Below, one piece after another: positions 16,509 through 25,218 of a stretch of DNA of 64,000 bases; the stretch's first letter is position 1, and each line of letters begins with the position of its first letter. The translations under genes were made by a program, and so were the position numbers. This DNA comes from Luteibacter yeojuensis. GTDB taxonomy: Bacteria; Pseudomonadota; Gammaproteobacteria; Xanthomonadales; Rhodanobacteraceae. A model generated the notes under the pieces. The model ran no database searches, had not been told where the DNA came from, and saw nothing but the letters and a program-made list of their open reading frames with translations. The stretch is from positions 79,622 through 143,621 of the forward strand of contig NZ_JZRB01000030.1 of assembly GCF_000964085.1 (NCBI RefSeq), in the 5' to 3' direction.

Positions 16509-17036
16509 ATGAATGCGAAGCGCTATTCGCCGACACCATGGCTGGTTGCATCTGGCGCGATTGCCGCCATCGCCGCGACCGTGACCCTCGTCGCCAGGGA
16601 CCATCCCGAGGTCGGCACCACGCTCGCCGGCTGGGCCACGCAGGCGACGTGGATCCCGACGCGCCACTGGGCAAGACACTCCAGCTATCCGGTCCTTGCC
16701 GGGGTGTACTTCTTGTGTGTCTGGCCGATTGCCCTCACCACGGCTGGCGCCACGACCGCCGCCCTCTGCTTCCCCGTCGTGATCAAGTTTGGAGCGGACT
16801 TCACGCTCGGTAAGCGAGCCAAGGGTGTCGTTGCGTTACTTTTCTTCGGCTCGGCGGCGGTCGCCGGCCTGGCATTCTGGGACGGCAGCGATTACCGGGG
16901 TATCCGGTTTGGTACGTCGCTCGCGGATCTCCTCGCGTTCGGTTGGTTCTTCTTTGCTGCTGCGGGCGTAACCTTCACGGTGAGCCTCGTCGGTCTCTAT
17001 GTGTGTATCGTCCACGACCCGAAGGCGCGTGGTTGA
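16509..17036 (+). CDS. Hypothetical membrane protein, four predicted helices
   Basis: 175 aa, not recognised. Four hydrophobic segments: residues ~12-29, ~61-90, ~105-122 and ~138-166 (FGWFFFAAAGVTFTVSLVGLYVCIV), so a small polytopic inner-membrane protein with a ~30-residue loop between helices 1 and 2 that is rich in Trp/Thr/His. A weak GGGAC ribosome-binding site lies 7 bp before the ATG. It sits between the two copies of the dhaL 3' sequence and is the only intact gene there, so it may have travelled with, or been trapped by, the rearrangement. No function can be assigned. Confidence 0.6.
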   Translation: MNAKRYSPTPWLVASGAIAAIAATVTLVARDHPEVGTTLAGWATQATWIPTRHWARHSSYPVLAGVYFLCVWPIALTTAGATTAALCFPVVIKFGADFTLGKRAKGVVALLFFGSAAVAGLAFWDGSDYRGIRFGTSLADLLAFGWFFFAAAGVTFTVSLVGLYVCIVHDPKARG

Positions 17037-17060
17037 TGGCCGCTCGGGAATATTGAGCAC

Positions 17061-18737
17061 CTAGCGCAACGCGCCCATCCATACGGCTACCGCCACCGCA
17101 CCACCATCCGGAATGCCCAGGGCCCGGTCACCCAGGTAGGCAGCGCGCCCGGCGCGCGCCTTCAGCGTGGCGGTTTCCTCGGCGCCACGGCGTGCGGCGA
17201 GGTGCAGTGCCTCGAGCGCCTCGAACGGCGCCATGCCCGCATCCAGCGCGGCCTTGTACGCATCGGCGGCGGGGTAGAGTGCATCCAGCATCGTGCGGTC
17301 GCCGGCCTTCGCGCCGCCGAGCTCCGCGATGGCGTCCGCGGCGGCGGCGAGGGCGGCGTGCCATTGCAGCGGCGTCGGCTCGGCGACGTCAGTGAGTTCG
17401 CGCGCGGCACGCATCAAGCCGGTGGCATAGAAAGGCCCCGAACTGCCGCCAATGGCCTTGCGCATGGCATCGGCCATGTAGCGCAATGCGCCCTCCGGCG
17501 TGTGCCACGCGTGGTCGGGCAGGGCGAGCACGGCTTCGGCACCGCGGCGCATGCTCGCGCCAAGGTCGCCATCGCCGGCCTTCGCGTCGAGGTCGGTAAG
17601 TTCATCTTCGGCAGCGAGCAACGCGTGTGCGGCGGCATGCGCCGCGCGGCGCACGGCATCGCCCCCAGGCGTGGGTGAGGTGGCCGCAAGGGCATCGCTT
17701 GCCGCGGCGGGCACCTCGCGGATGGGCGCCTCGTTGAGCTTTCCACCGCCATGCCATGCGGGCGCATGGGTGGGCGCATCGAGCAGGCCTAGCAGCTCGT
17801 CGTCCACCTTCAGCAGCGAGAGCGACGCGCCGGGCATGTCGAGCGCGGTGAGGTAGTTGCCACACCACGCGCGTACCACGTCGATGCCCTTGCCATGGAG
17901 ATGGTTGAGCGCACCGCGCAACAGGATGTCGAGTTCCATCGGCGGCGTGGCGCCCAGCCCATTCACGAGCAAGGCGACCCGCGCACCACGAGCGAGCGCA
18001 AGGTCGTCGATGATGGTGGAGAGCACGGTCTCGGCGAGGCTGTCAGCGGGCGCGATGGGGCCTTTGCGCACGCCGGGTTCGCCATGGATGCCAAGGCCGT
18101 ATTCGATCTCGTCGTCGCCAAGCGTGAACCCGGGATGGCCCGCAGCCGGCACGGTGCACGAACCGAGCGCCACGCCCATGGAGCCAAGCCCACCGGCCGC
18201 CCGGCGCCCCATGTCGGCGACCTCGACCACCGTCTTGCCTGCGGCAGCGGCGGCACCCACCACTTTGTGGATAAGCACCGTACCGGCGATGCCGCGGCGC
18301 CGATCGGCGGCCACCGTGTCGCGCAGGGCCACGTCGTCGGCCACGGTCACGATCTCAACGGGAATCCCTTCGCTACGCGCCATCTCGGCGGCGAGGCCGA
18401 AGTTGAGCCGGTCGCCCGTGTAGTTCTTCACCACCAGCACGGCGCCCGCGCTGCCACCCACGGTGCGGATGGCGGCAAGCACCGCATCCACGCTGGGCGA
18501 GGTGAACACATCACCCGCGATGGCGGCCGCGAGCAGGCCTTCCCCGACGTAACCGGCATGCGCCGGCTCGTGGCCGCTACCGCCGCCGGAAAGGATGGCC
18601 ACGGTGGTATTCCCGTCATGCTGCTTGCGTACCACCACATTCTCGTTCGAGAGAAGCGCCTGGCCGGGCGAACGCGCCACCGCGCCTTCCAGCATCTCGC
18701 GGACGACATGGCGCGGATCGTTGATGATTTTCTTCAT
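17061..18737 (-). CDS. dhaK: Dihydroxyacetone kinase, single-chain DhaK-DhaL type (ATP-dependent)
   Basis: 558 aa, the length of Citrobacter-type ATP-dependent enzymes. It phosphorylates dihydroxyacetone to the 3-phosphate. N-terminal DAK1 domain: ILSGGGSGHEPAHAGYVGEGLL (residues ~48-69) and the covalent substrate-binding His218 in GLGIHGEPG. A linker follows near residues 330-365, then the C-terminal DhaL nucleotide domain with DAKAGDGDLGASM, whose aspartates bind Mg-ATP, and GGSSGPFYATG. The start is 4 bp beyond the corA stop, so the two form an operon. The last ~400 bp exist again, degenerate, at 15831-16244. No glycerol uptake or DHA transport gene is nearby. Confidence 0.93.
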   Translation of the reverse strand: MKKIINDPRHVVREMLEGAVARSPGQALLSNENVVVRKQHDGNTTVAILSGGGSGHEPAHAGYVGEGLLAAAIAGDVFTSPSVDAVLAAIRTVGGSAGAVLVVKNYTGDRLNFGLAAEMARSEGIPVEIVTVADDVALRDTVAADRRRGIAGTVLIHKVVGAAAAAGKTVVEVADMGRRAAGGLGSMGVALGSCTVPAAGHPGFTLGDDEIEYGLGIHGEPGVRKGPIAPADSLAETVLSTIIDDLALARGARVALLVNGLGATPPMELDILLRGALNHLHGKGIDVVRAWCGNYLTALDMPGASLSLLKVDDELLGLLDAPTHAPAWHGGGKLNEAPIREVPAAASDALAATSPTPGGDAVRRAAHAAAHALLAAEDELTDLDAKAGDGDLGASMRRGAEAVLALPDHAWHTPEGALRYMADAMRKAIGGSSGPFYATGLMRAARELTDVAEPTPLQWHAALAAAADAIAELGGAKAGDRTMLDALYPAADAYKAALDAGMAPFEALEALHLAARRGAEETATLKARAGRAAYLGDRALGIPDGGAVAVAVWMGALR

Positions 18738-18741
18738 GGGA

Positions 18742-19764
18742 TCAGAACCAACGATTCTTCTTCAGCATGATGAAGATGCCGCCGACGATGCAGGCGACGA
18801 CACAGGTGATGGTGGGGTAGGCCCAGGGCTTGTCCAGCTCGGGCATGTGCGCGAAGTTCATGCCATACCAGCTGGTGATGAGCGTCGGCGCGGCGAGCAT
18901 GGCCGCCCAGCCTGCCAGCTTCTTCATCACCTCGTTCTGGCCGAACGTCACCAGCGCCAGGTTCACGCCGATGGCCGCGCCCAGCATTTCGCGCATGGCC
19001 GAGATGCTCTCGTTGACGCGGAACACGTGGTCGTAGATGTCGCGGAAGTACGCGCGCAGCTCGTCGTGGATGAGGTGCGGATGCAGGCGCACCAGCTGGG
19101 CGACGATATCCTGCAGCGGCGCGACCGCAAGCCGCAGGGTCATCAGCTCGCGCTGCATGTCGTACAGGCGCTTGATGGTCTGGCGGTTGTAGGTCTCGGC
19201 GAAGATGTCGTTTTCCAGCTCGTGCAGCTCCTGCCGGAAGTCGCGCACGATGGGCAGGAAGTTGTCGACGATGAAGTCGAGCACGGCGTAGAGGGCGTAG
19301 CTGGGGCCCATGGCCAGCAGGTCGGGCGTCTGCTCGCAGCTGCGCCGCGCCGGCGCGTACGACAGCGAGGCGCCGTGGCGCACGGTCATGAAATAGCGGC
19401 GGCCGAGGAAGATCTGCGTTTCGCCGAAGGCGATGTTGCCGCCCACCAGTTGTGCCGTCTGCGCCACGATGAACAGCGAATCGCCGTAGGTTTCGATCTT
19501 GGTGCGCTGGTGTGCGAGCTGGGCATCCTCGATGGCCAGGTCGTGCAGGTCGAATTCTTCCTGCAGTTTCAGCAGCAGCGCCTCGTCGGGCTCGTGCAGG
19601 CCCACCCATACGAACGTATCGGGCTCCTTCAGGATGTCGCTGATGGCGTCGATGGTGATGTCGCCGATGCGCTTGCCATCGGTCTTGTACGCGACGCAGT
19701 TGACGACCATGCCGCTGGCGGCACCAACGGCGGCGGGTTCGGGGATGAGCGGGACGGTAGCCAT
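18742..19764 (-). CDS. corA: Magnesium/cobalt transporter CorA
   Basis: 340 aa. Long cytoplasmic N-terminal domain, then two C-terminal transmembrane helices linked by the diagnostic YGMNF loop (Gly301-Met302-Asn303) followed by HMPELDKPWAYP and a basic C-terminus KKNRWF. CorA forms pentameric Mg2+ channels in the inner membrane. The start at 19764 gives normal length, and a Met at codon 19 (MVVNCVAYK) is an alternative. A 10-bp stem hairpin lies upstream (19806-19828) in what would be its leader. The kinase gene follows after 4 bp, an unusual partnership that may only reflect operon packing, although both kinase and transporter deal in Mg2+. Confidence 0.93.
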   Translation of the reverse strand: MATVPLIPEPAAVGAASGMVVNCVAYKTDGKRIGDITIDAISDILKEPDTFVWVGLHEPDEALLLKLQEEFDLHDLAIEDAQLAHQRTKIETYGDSLFIVAQTAQLVGGNIAFGETQIFLGRRYFMTVRHGASLSYAPARRSCEQTPDLLAMGPSYALYAVLDFIVDNFLPIVRDFRQELHELENDIFAETYNRQTIKRLYDMQRELMTLRLAVAPLQDIVAQLVRLHPHLIHDELRAYFRDIYDHVFRVNESISAMREMLGAAIGVNLALVTFGQNEVMKKLAGWAAMLAAPTLITSWYGMNFAHMPELDKPWAYPTITCVVACIVGGIFIMLKKNRWF

Positions 19765-19805
19765 GGGTCGGGATGATGCCGTGGGCGGGGTCCGCGGGGC
19801 AACGC

Positions 19806-19828
19806 CGCCTCAGGCCGTGCCTGAGGCG
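19806..19828. repeat. 10-bp stem hairpin upstream of corA
   Basis: CGCCTCAGGC (19806-19815) and GCCTGAGGCG (19819-19828) form a perfect stem with a 3-nt loop, 42 bp upstream of the corA start. It could be part of the corA leader RNA or a repeat remnant. No Mg2+ riboswitch structure can be identified by eye. Confidence 0.5.
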
Positions 19829-19981
19829 AAGTGAGCGAAGCCCCACGAAGTGGCTGGGGGACAGCCCGATGTGGGCGAGTAGCTTCTTTTTATACCTTGG
19901 GGGCGCGGTGGTTTTGTGACGGGCAAGAACTTACGGCCGCCCGGCCACCGCACCAAGGAACCCATTCAAGGAGCGAAACCC

Positions 19982-21376
19982 ATGGCCACTACCCCCGCCC
20001 TGCCGAGCCTGCCGTTCGACTACGCCACATGGAAGAAGGACACCTATATTGCCGTCTCCCTCACCGACCCGACCGGACGCGCCAAGTTCGGCGTGCTCGA
20101 CAAGGCCGTCGAGGCCTACACGAAGACGCCGTCGCAGGCCACGTTGAAAGCCTTGCACGCCGCGCTCATCGACTGGACGAGCTATAAGGACAAGAGCGGC
20201 GGTGCCGGCGCATGGAAGAAGAGCGAGCGCAACAAGAAGCTGTCCATCACGGCGCTGTTCGCCGCGCTCGAGGGTCACGGCGATACCGACACCGGCATGG
20301 GCATGCCCGACTTCATGGGCGAGGGCATGCTGAATGCCCGGCTGGGTGTGCTTTACCTGTTCGGCAACCTCGCATGCGATGAAGGCAAGTACCGCATCGT
20401 CACCCATGGGCTGCTCGATCTCAAAGGCAAGGGCAACGGCAGCATCGGCACGGCGGTGAAGCGCACGGCCGAGGCCGCTGCCTGCCTCATGCCGTTCCCC
20501 GCGGGCAGCGCGGAGCGGCAAGCGTCGCGCCACAGCGTCTCCACCGCGCTGCAGGGCATGGCAGCGTCCATCGCCCAGGCCGTGTTCACCCAGGCCGCCA
20601 ACGGCGAGGACGACGGCGAGCCGACGAAGGCCGAGGCCATCTGGGAGGCGATCCCGGGTGGCCTCAGGACGGTGTGCGACCATATCGCCGAGCGTGTGAT
20701 GGACGAGATATCGCCGTTCCTCGCCAACGGCGTCGCCGTCACCAAGGGCCTGGCTACGGCGATCCGCCATGGCTGCGAACGCTACGTGGTGCATGCGAAG
20801 GGCAAGCGCGTGGCACTGCTGCCCGGCGTGCCCACCACGACCATCGACGGCATCAAGCGCGGCATGGATATCGCGCTGGCCAGTGATGGCTACCACGTGC
20901 TGAAAGGGGGTGCGTCGCTTGCCCTCGAGGGCCTGACGGCGGGCATCGCGGGCATCGTTGCCGACGTGGCGTTCTCGGCGGTCGAGGCGTTGGTTGCCTT
21001 CGTGAAGAAGGTGCACGACTTCTATCGCATGCGCATCTTCCTCGGCGAAGCGCGGGCCCTGTGGTTGCAGCGCGACAAGCCGACATCGCTGCACCGCCAG
21101 CCGTACGCATTCAACCGATGGTACCGGCGCACGGCCATGCGCGTGCCGGCCGTGCCCGTGCTGGCACTGAACAGCGGGCTGTGCGGCGACAAGATGCGCA
21201 TGCTGTGCATGTTCGCCAACGAAGGCGAGGTGATCACGCAAAAAGCGTTCGACGACGGCGTGGCCTACATCGACCGCATCAAGGGGTGGGGCGCCACTTA
21301 CCTCGCCGAGTGCGGCTACGCCTTCAGCAGCAAGGACCCGCTTGTGGCGGCGTCGCTGGCGCCCGTGAAGGTGTGA
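19982..21376 (+). CDS. Hypothetical protein, 464 aa, with a central hydrophobic segment
   Basis: Not recognised. The ATG at 19982 is chosen because AAGGAG precedes it by 9 bp. An in-frame GTG at 19916 lacks this. No signal peptide. The N-terminal ~100 residues are charged and Lys-rich (WTSYKDKSGG...WKKSERNKKLS). The middle has a strongly hydrophobic Ala/Val stretch (residues ~334-360, LEGLTAGIAGIVADVAFSAVEALVAFV), and the C-terminus has aromatic and basic patches (FNRWYRRTAMRVPAVPVLALNSGLCGDKMRML). The mix of a soluble head and one amphipathic or membrane-inserting region resembles secreted effectors or pore formers in general, but no family motif supports that. Its stop abuts the convergent DUF4105 gene exactly (21376/21377). 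Confidence 0.7.
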   Translation: MATTPALPSLPFDYATWKKDTYIAVSLTDPTGRAKFGVLDKAVEAYTKTPSQATLKALHAALIDWTSYKDKSGGAGAWKKSERNKKLSITALFAALEGHGDTDTGMGMPDFMGEGMLNARLGVLYLFGNLACDEGKYRIVTHGLLDLKGKGNGSIGTAVKRTAEAAACLMPFPAGSAERQASRHSVSTALQGMAASIAQAVFTQAANGEDDGEPTKAEAIWEAIPGGLRTVCDHIAERVMDEISPFLANGVAVTKGLATAIRHGCERYVVHAKGKRVALLPGVPTTTIDGIKRGMDIALASDGYHVLKGGASLALEGLTAGIAGIVADVAFSAVEALVAFVKKVHDFYRMRIFLGEARALWLQRDKPTSLHRQPYAFNRWYRRTAMRVPAVPVLALNSGLCGDKMRMLCMFANEGEVITQKAFDDGVAYIDRIKGWGATYLAECGYAFSSKDPLVAASLAPVKV

Positions 21377-22576
21377 TCAATCGTGCCGGCGGCACAAGCT
21401 GGCGAACAGCGCGGCCCAGCAGGGCAGGGCGAACAGCAGCCAGGGCAGGTTCCGCTGCGGGAAATCCGGCCACAGGTGCAGCAGCAGCCCGATGGCGCAT
21501 GCGGCAAGGCTGATGCCAGTGACGCGCGAGGCCAGGCGGCTCAGCGGCCGCCCCGCGCGGCGCAGGCGCCAGATGCCCGGGATGATGAGCAGCGCGAACG
21601 GCTGGTAGGCCAGCAGGTTGAAGTTGCCCCACGCGGAGCGGTGCAGCGTCAGCGTCCAGAGGCCGAGCATGAACAGGCCCGCCACGCCGGCGAACACGGT
21701 GAACAGGGTGCCCGCGGCGACGAACACGCCGCGGGCACCGCGGTGGCGCGTGAGGGCGGGCAAGGCCAGCGGTACGGCCAGCACCAGGCCCGCGATGAGC
21801 AGCGGCCAGCGCAGGTCGGGCGCCTTGTCCGGCGGCGGCTGCAACGTGGCGTCGGCCAGGTTGTCTTCCTGCAGCACCAGCGGCTTGCCATCCACGCTGG
21901 TCTTGCGCACCAGCGCCTCCAGTTCCATGGGCAGGAAGGCATCGCGCCATGCCGTCATGGGCTGGTCGGCGAAGGGCCCGAGGCCGAGATCCATGGCCAG
22001 CATGAGCCAGGCCTGGTTGCTCATCAGGCGAGCGGTCTGCTCGCGGTAGGTCATGCCACCCGGCTGCTCCCGCCACTGCGCGCTCAGTGCGCCACCGAGC
22101 GCGCTGTCGAGCGCATCGCGCACGCGGGTGGTGCAGTTGTCGAGGTAATAGTCGTAGTTGTACCCCGCGTTCTCGGGGCGGATGTTCCAAAGCAGGAACT
22201 GGCGCAGCGTTTCTTTCTGCGTCGCGTCGAGGGCGAGCACCTGGCGGTGCACGTAGCGGCCCTCGCCCTTGTAGAACTGCACATCCGATGCCGTGGTCTC
22301 GGCATCCATGCGGTAGGCCATGATGCCGCGCGCGAAATTGAGGATGAAGCCCTTCTGGTCGAAATCGAATACGCCGTAGTTGAAGGCGATGGCTTCGCCG
22401 CTGGCCGGGTCGCGCACTTCCAGTGCGTCATGGCCGAAGCGCTCCCAGTAGATATCGCCCGGGCCATAGGTGAGCAGCGACACCTGGATATCCGCCGCCG
22501 GCGCGTCGACGATGCCGGCACGGGCCAGCGAGGGTGCGAGGCTCAGGGCGAGCAGGAGGAGCAGGGCGTGGCGCAT
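21377..22576 (-). CDS. DUF4105 (Lnb N-terminal periplasmic domain) membrane protein
   Basis: 399 aa. Signal peptide MRHALLLLLALSLAPSLARA, then the DUF4105 domain (residues ~28-240) with SLLTYGPGDIYWERFGHDALEVRD and NYDYYLDNCTTRVRDALD. His49 (FGHDAL) and Cys148 (DNCTT) are the conserved positions that make this family resemble NlpC/P60-type thiol hydrolases. The C-terminal ~140 residues hold four or five membrane helices. The biological substrate is unknown. Lnb-like domains have been associated with lipoprotein processing in other bacteria, so an envelope amidase or acyl-transfer role is possible but unproven here. The 5' side is bordered by an inverted pair of palindromic repeats. Confidence 0.82.
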   Translation of the reverse strand: MRHALLLLLALSLAPSLARAGIVDAPAADIQVSLLTYGPGDIYWERFGHDALEVRDPASGEAIAFNYGVFDFDQKGFILNFARGIMAYRMDAETTASDVQFYKGEGRYVHRQVLALDATQKETLRQFLLWNIRPENAGYNYDYYLDNCTTRVRDALDSALGGALSAQWREQPGGMTYREQTARLMSNQAWLMLAMDLGLGPFADQPMTAWRDAFLPMELEALVRKTSVDGKPLVLQEDNLADATLQPPPDKAPDLRWPLLIAGLVLAVPLALPALTRHRGARGVFVAAGTLFTVFAGVAGLFMLGLWTLTLHRSAWGNFNLLAYQPFALLIIPGIWRLRRAGRPLSRLASRVTGISLAACAIGLLLHLWPDFPQRNLPWLLFALPCWAALFASLCRRHD

Positions 22577-22601
22577 GGTGCTTCCAGATTGCAGTGGATC
22601 A

Positions 22602-22680
22602 TGTAGGAGCCCACTCTGTGGGCGATGGCTTTTTGCGAGGGTGTCGCGAGAAGCTGTCGCGCACGGGGTGCGCTCCTACA
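22602..22680. repeat. REP-type palindromic repeat pair (A)
   Basis: TGTAGGAGCCCACTCTGTGG on the left and its degenerate inverse ending in GTGCGCTCCTACA on the right, separated by ~28 bp. It fills the gap between the DUF4105 start and the corC stop. It belongs to the same family as six other sites in this window. Confidence 0.85.
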
Positions 22681-22696
22681 GGGGCGGCATCGTCGG

Positions 22697-23542
22697 TTAG
22701 CCGCCCGTGCGGCTGACGTGGAACTGTTGCACGCGGCGGTCGTCGGCTTCCGTGACGCGGAACAGGAAGCCGCCCACGGCGATCTCCTCGCCCACGGCGG
22801 GCAGGTGGCCGAACTCGGACGTGACCATGCCGCCGATGGTGTCGAACTCCTCGTCGGAGAAGTGCGCACCGGTTTCTTCGTTGAAATCGGCGATGGGCGT
22901 GAGCGCGCTGACCGTGAGGGCGCCGTTGTCGAGCGGCTGCACCAGCACCGGTTCTTCCTCGTCATCGTGCTCGTCGTCGATCTCGCCGACGATCTGCTCG
23001 AGCACGTCCTCGATGGTGATGAGGCCGGCGACGCCGCCGTATTCGTCCACCACCAGCGCCATGTGGTTGCGCGTGAGGCGGAACTCCGCCAGCAGCACGT
23101 TGAGGCGCATGGACTCGGGGATGAGCACCGCGGGGCGTAGCAGGCCACGGATGTCACTGCATTCGGCGCGGCCGAAGTATTTGAGCAGATCCTTCGCGAG
23201 CAGGATGCCCAGTACCTCGTCCTTGTCTTCGCCATGCACGGGGAAGCGCGAGTGGCCGGATTCGACCACGGCGGCGAGGATATCGGGCAGGGGCGCATCG
23301 ATGGGGAGGCTGACGATCTGGGCGCGCGGCACCATGACATCGTCGACGCTGAGCTCGGTGACCTTGATGGCACCCTCGACCATGGTCAGGGTGTCGTTGG
23401 AGAGCAGGCCGTTGGCCTGGGCGGTGCGCAGTTCCTCGATCAGTTCACTGCGGTTGCGCGGCTCGCCGGAAAACAGATGGCCCAGTCGGTCCCACCACGA
23501 TCGGTGAGCCGGGCCGTTGGTACTACCAGGGTCCTCGTTCAT
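22697..23542 (-). CDS. corC: CorC-like protein (CBS pair plus CorC/HlyC domain)
   Basis: 281 aa. Residues ~60-185 form two CBS motifs (DDVMVPRAQIVSL and NHMALVVDEYGGVAGLITIEDVLEQIVGEI, both diagnostic for the family) followed by an acidic linker (DDEHDDEEEP) and the C-terminal CorC_HlyC domain (EEFDTIGGMVTSEFGHLP, GFLFRVTEADDRR). There are no membrane helices, as in the short cytoplasmic CorC form. In Salmonella and E. coli the gene (ybeX) lies next to ybeY-ybeZ and affects Mg/Co efflux and ribosome quality. That order is kept here, with a palindromic repeat inserted before ybeY. Confidence 0.93.
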   Translation of the reverse strand: MNEDPGSTNGPAHRSWWDRLGHLFSGEPRNRSELIEELRTAQANGLLSNDTLTMVEGAIKVTELSVDDVMVPRAQIVSLPIDAPLPDILAAVVESGHSRFPVHGEDKDEVLGILLAKDLLKYFGRAECSDIRGLLRPAVLIPESMRLNVLLAEFRLTRNHMALVVDEYGGVAGLITIEDVLEQIVGEIDDEHDDEEEPVLVQPLDNGALTVSALTPIADFNEETGAHFSDEEFDTIGGMVTSEFGHLPAVGEEIAVGGFLFRVTEADDRRVQQFHVSRTGG

Positions 23543-23627
23543 TACTCTTTGGTGATCGGCCCCAAGGGGCGGAACCGGCAGTCTAGCGGAAAAACCGTGA
23601 CGATTCAGGGAGCCACGGCCGCCATCT

Positions 23628-23693
23628 TGTGGGAGCGCGCTTGCGCGCGATGTACTTGCCGTAACCCCATCGCGCGCAAGCGCGCTCCCACAG
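23628..23693. repeat. REP-type palindromic repeat pair (B)
   Basis: TGTGGGAGCGCGCTTGCGCG and its inverse ending CGCGCTCCCACA, separated by 18 bp. It lies between ybeY (stop at 23702) and corC (start at 23542). Confidence 0.88.
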
Positions 23694-23701
23694 GCAGGGG
23701 T

Positions 23702-24160
23702 TCAGTAGGGGTCTGCGATGCCCAGGCCAGCCAGGATCCGCGTCTCCAGCGCCTCCATGGCCTCCGCTTCCGCATCCTCGATGTGGTCGAACCCGAGCAG
23801 ATGCAGCGTGCCGTGGATGGTGAGATGGGCCCAGTGGTCGTTGGGCTTCTTGCCCTGCTCGGCGGCCTCGCGGGCCACGACAGGCGCGCAGATGACCAGG
23901 TCGCCGATGAGCGGCAGGGCGATGCCCGGGGGCAGGTCGGCCTCGAAGCTGAGCACGTTGGTGGCGTAGTCGCGCCCGCGGTATTGCAGGTTCAGGGCCT
24001 GGCCCTCGGCCGCGTCGACGATGCGGATGGCCACCTCGGTAGCCTTGCGCCGGCGGGCGCCCTTCAGCGCGGCCTCGACCCAGTGGCGGAAGCTTGCCGG
24101 GGCCGGTATGCCCTTGCGCGAGGCGGTGGCGTAACCCACCGCGACATCGAGCTGGCTCAC
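23702..24160 (-). CDS. ybeY: Endoribonuclease YbeY (rRNA maturation factor)
   Basis: 152 aa. The zinc site [11 protein letters not shown] occupies residues 116-126 (His116, His120, His126), and the upstream ATNVLSF segment is conserved. YbeY is a single-strand endoribonuclease needed for 16S rRNA 3' maturation and 70S ribosome quality control. The start ATG overlaps the ybeZ stop by 4 bp, so it is translationally coupled to the PhoH-like ATPase. Confidence 0.96.
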   Translation of the reverse strand: MSQLDVAVGYATASRKGIPAPASFRHWVEAALKGARRRKATEVAIRIVDAAEGQALNLQYRGRDYATNVLSFEADLPPGIALPLIGDLVICAPVVAREAAEQGKKPNDHWAHLTIHGTLHLLGFDHIEDAEAEAMEALETRILAGLGIADPY

Positions 24161-25140
24161 GGGCCTTCGTCCTGCTTTTGCTCGAACGCCTCGTACGCGC
24201 GGACGATCTTCGCCACCAGCGGGTGGCGCACCACGTCGCGGCTGGTGAAGAAGGTGAAGCTGATGCCGTCGACGCCGCGCAGCACCTCGATGGCGTGGCG
24301 CAAGCCCGAGCGGACATTGCGGGGCAGGTCGACCTGCGAGACGTCACCGGTGATGACCGCCACCGACCCGAAGCCGATGCGGGTGAGGAACATTTTCATC
24401 TGCTCGACGGTGGTGTTCTGCGCTTCGTCGAGGATGACGTACGAATCGTTGAGGGTGCGCCCGCGCATATAGGCGAGCGGCGCGATCTCGATCACGTTGC
24501 GCTCGATGAGCTTGGCCACCTTTTCGAAGCCGACCATCTCGTACAGGGCGTCGTACAGCGGGCGCAGGTACGGGTCGATCTTCTGGCTGAGGTCGCCGGG
24601 CAGGAAGCCGAGCTTTTCGCCGGCCTCCACGGCCGGGCGCACCAGCAGGATGCGCTGCACGCGGCTGGCCTCGAGCGCTTCGACCGCGCTGGCCACGGCG
24701 AGGTAGGTCTTGCCCGTGCCCGCGGGGCCCACGCCGAAGTTGATGTCGTGCGTGTTGATGGCGTGCAGGTAGCGGGCTTGGTTGGGGCCGCGGCCCTTGA
24801 TGACGCCACGCTTCACCTTGATGACCACTTCCTGCGCCGACTCGGCGGCCTGCGCATTCAGGGCGTCGATGCCGGATTCCGCCAGGCGCAGGTTGATGAC
24901 CTGGCCGTTGAGCGTCTCGGTGGCCGTGGCGTCGTACAGCGAGCGCAGCACCTGCTCGCCGGCCTTGGCCGAGGCTTCGTCGCCGATGACACGGAAGATG
25001 TTGCCGCGGTGGTCGATCTCGATGCCAAGGCGCAGCTCGATCTGCCGGATGTGCTCGTCGAGCGGGCCGCACAGGTTGGCAAGGCGGGCGTTGTCCTCGG
25101 GATCGAGGGCGAAATCGTGCTGGCTAAGGCCTTGGTTCAT
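24157..25140 (-). CDS. ybeZ: PhoH-like ATPase YbeZ
   Basis: 327 aa. N-terminal KH-like region ([28 protein letters not shown]), then a P-loop domain: Walker A GPAGTGKT near residue 138, [35 protein letters not shown], and Walker B VILDEAQN, the PhoH signature. It is thought to act with YbeY in RNA and ribosome processing. It lies between miaB and ybeY in the conserved miaB-ybeZ-ybeY order. A 46-bp perfect palindrome separates it from miaB. Confidence 0.95.
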   Translation of the reverse strand: MNQGLSQHDFALDPEDNARLANLCGPLDEHIRQIELRLGIEIDHRGNIFRVIGDEASAKAGEQVLRSLYDATATETLNGQVINLRLAESGIDALNAQAAESAQEVVIKVKRGVIKGRGPNQARYLHAINTHDINFGVGPAGTGKTYLAVASAVEALEASRVQRILLVRPAVEAGEKLGFLPGDLSQKIDPYLRPLYDALYEMVGFEKVAKLIERNVIEIAPLAYMRGRTLNDSYVILDEAQNTTVEQMKMFLTRIGFGSVAVITGDVSQVDLPRNVRSGLRHAIEVLRGVDGISFTFFTSRDVVRHPLVAKIVRAYEAFEQKQDEGP

Positions 25141-25162
25141 GGGACTCTGGTCTGGGTGGTTT

Positions 25163-25208
25163 TGTGGGAGCGCGCTTGCGCGCGATCGCGCGCAAGCGCG
25201 CTCCCACA
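25163..25208. repeat. Perfect 46-bp palindrome, REP type (C)
   Basis: Two REP arms (TGTGGGAGCGCGCTTGCGCG then CGA, and its exact inverse) are fused head-to-head with no spacer, giving an uninterrupted 46-bp palindrome between miaB (stop at 25219) and ybeZ (start at 25140). In RNA it would form a single 20+ bp hairpin within the presumed miaB-ybeZ transcript. Confidence 0.92.
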
Positions 25209-25218
25209 GGGACGAGGC

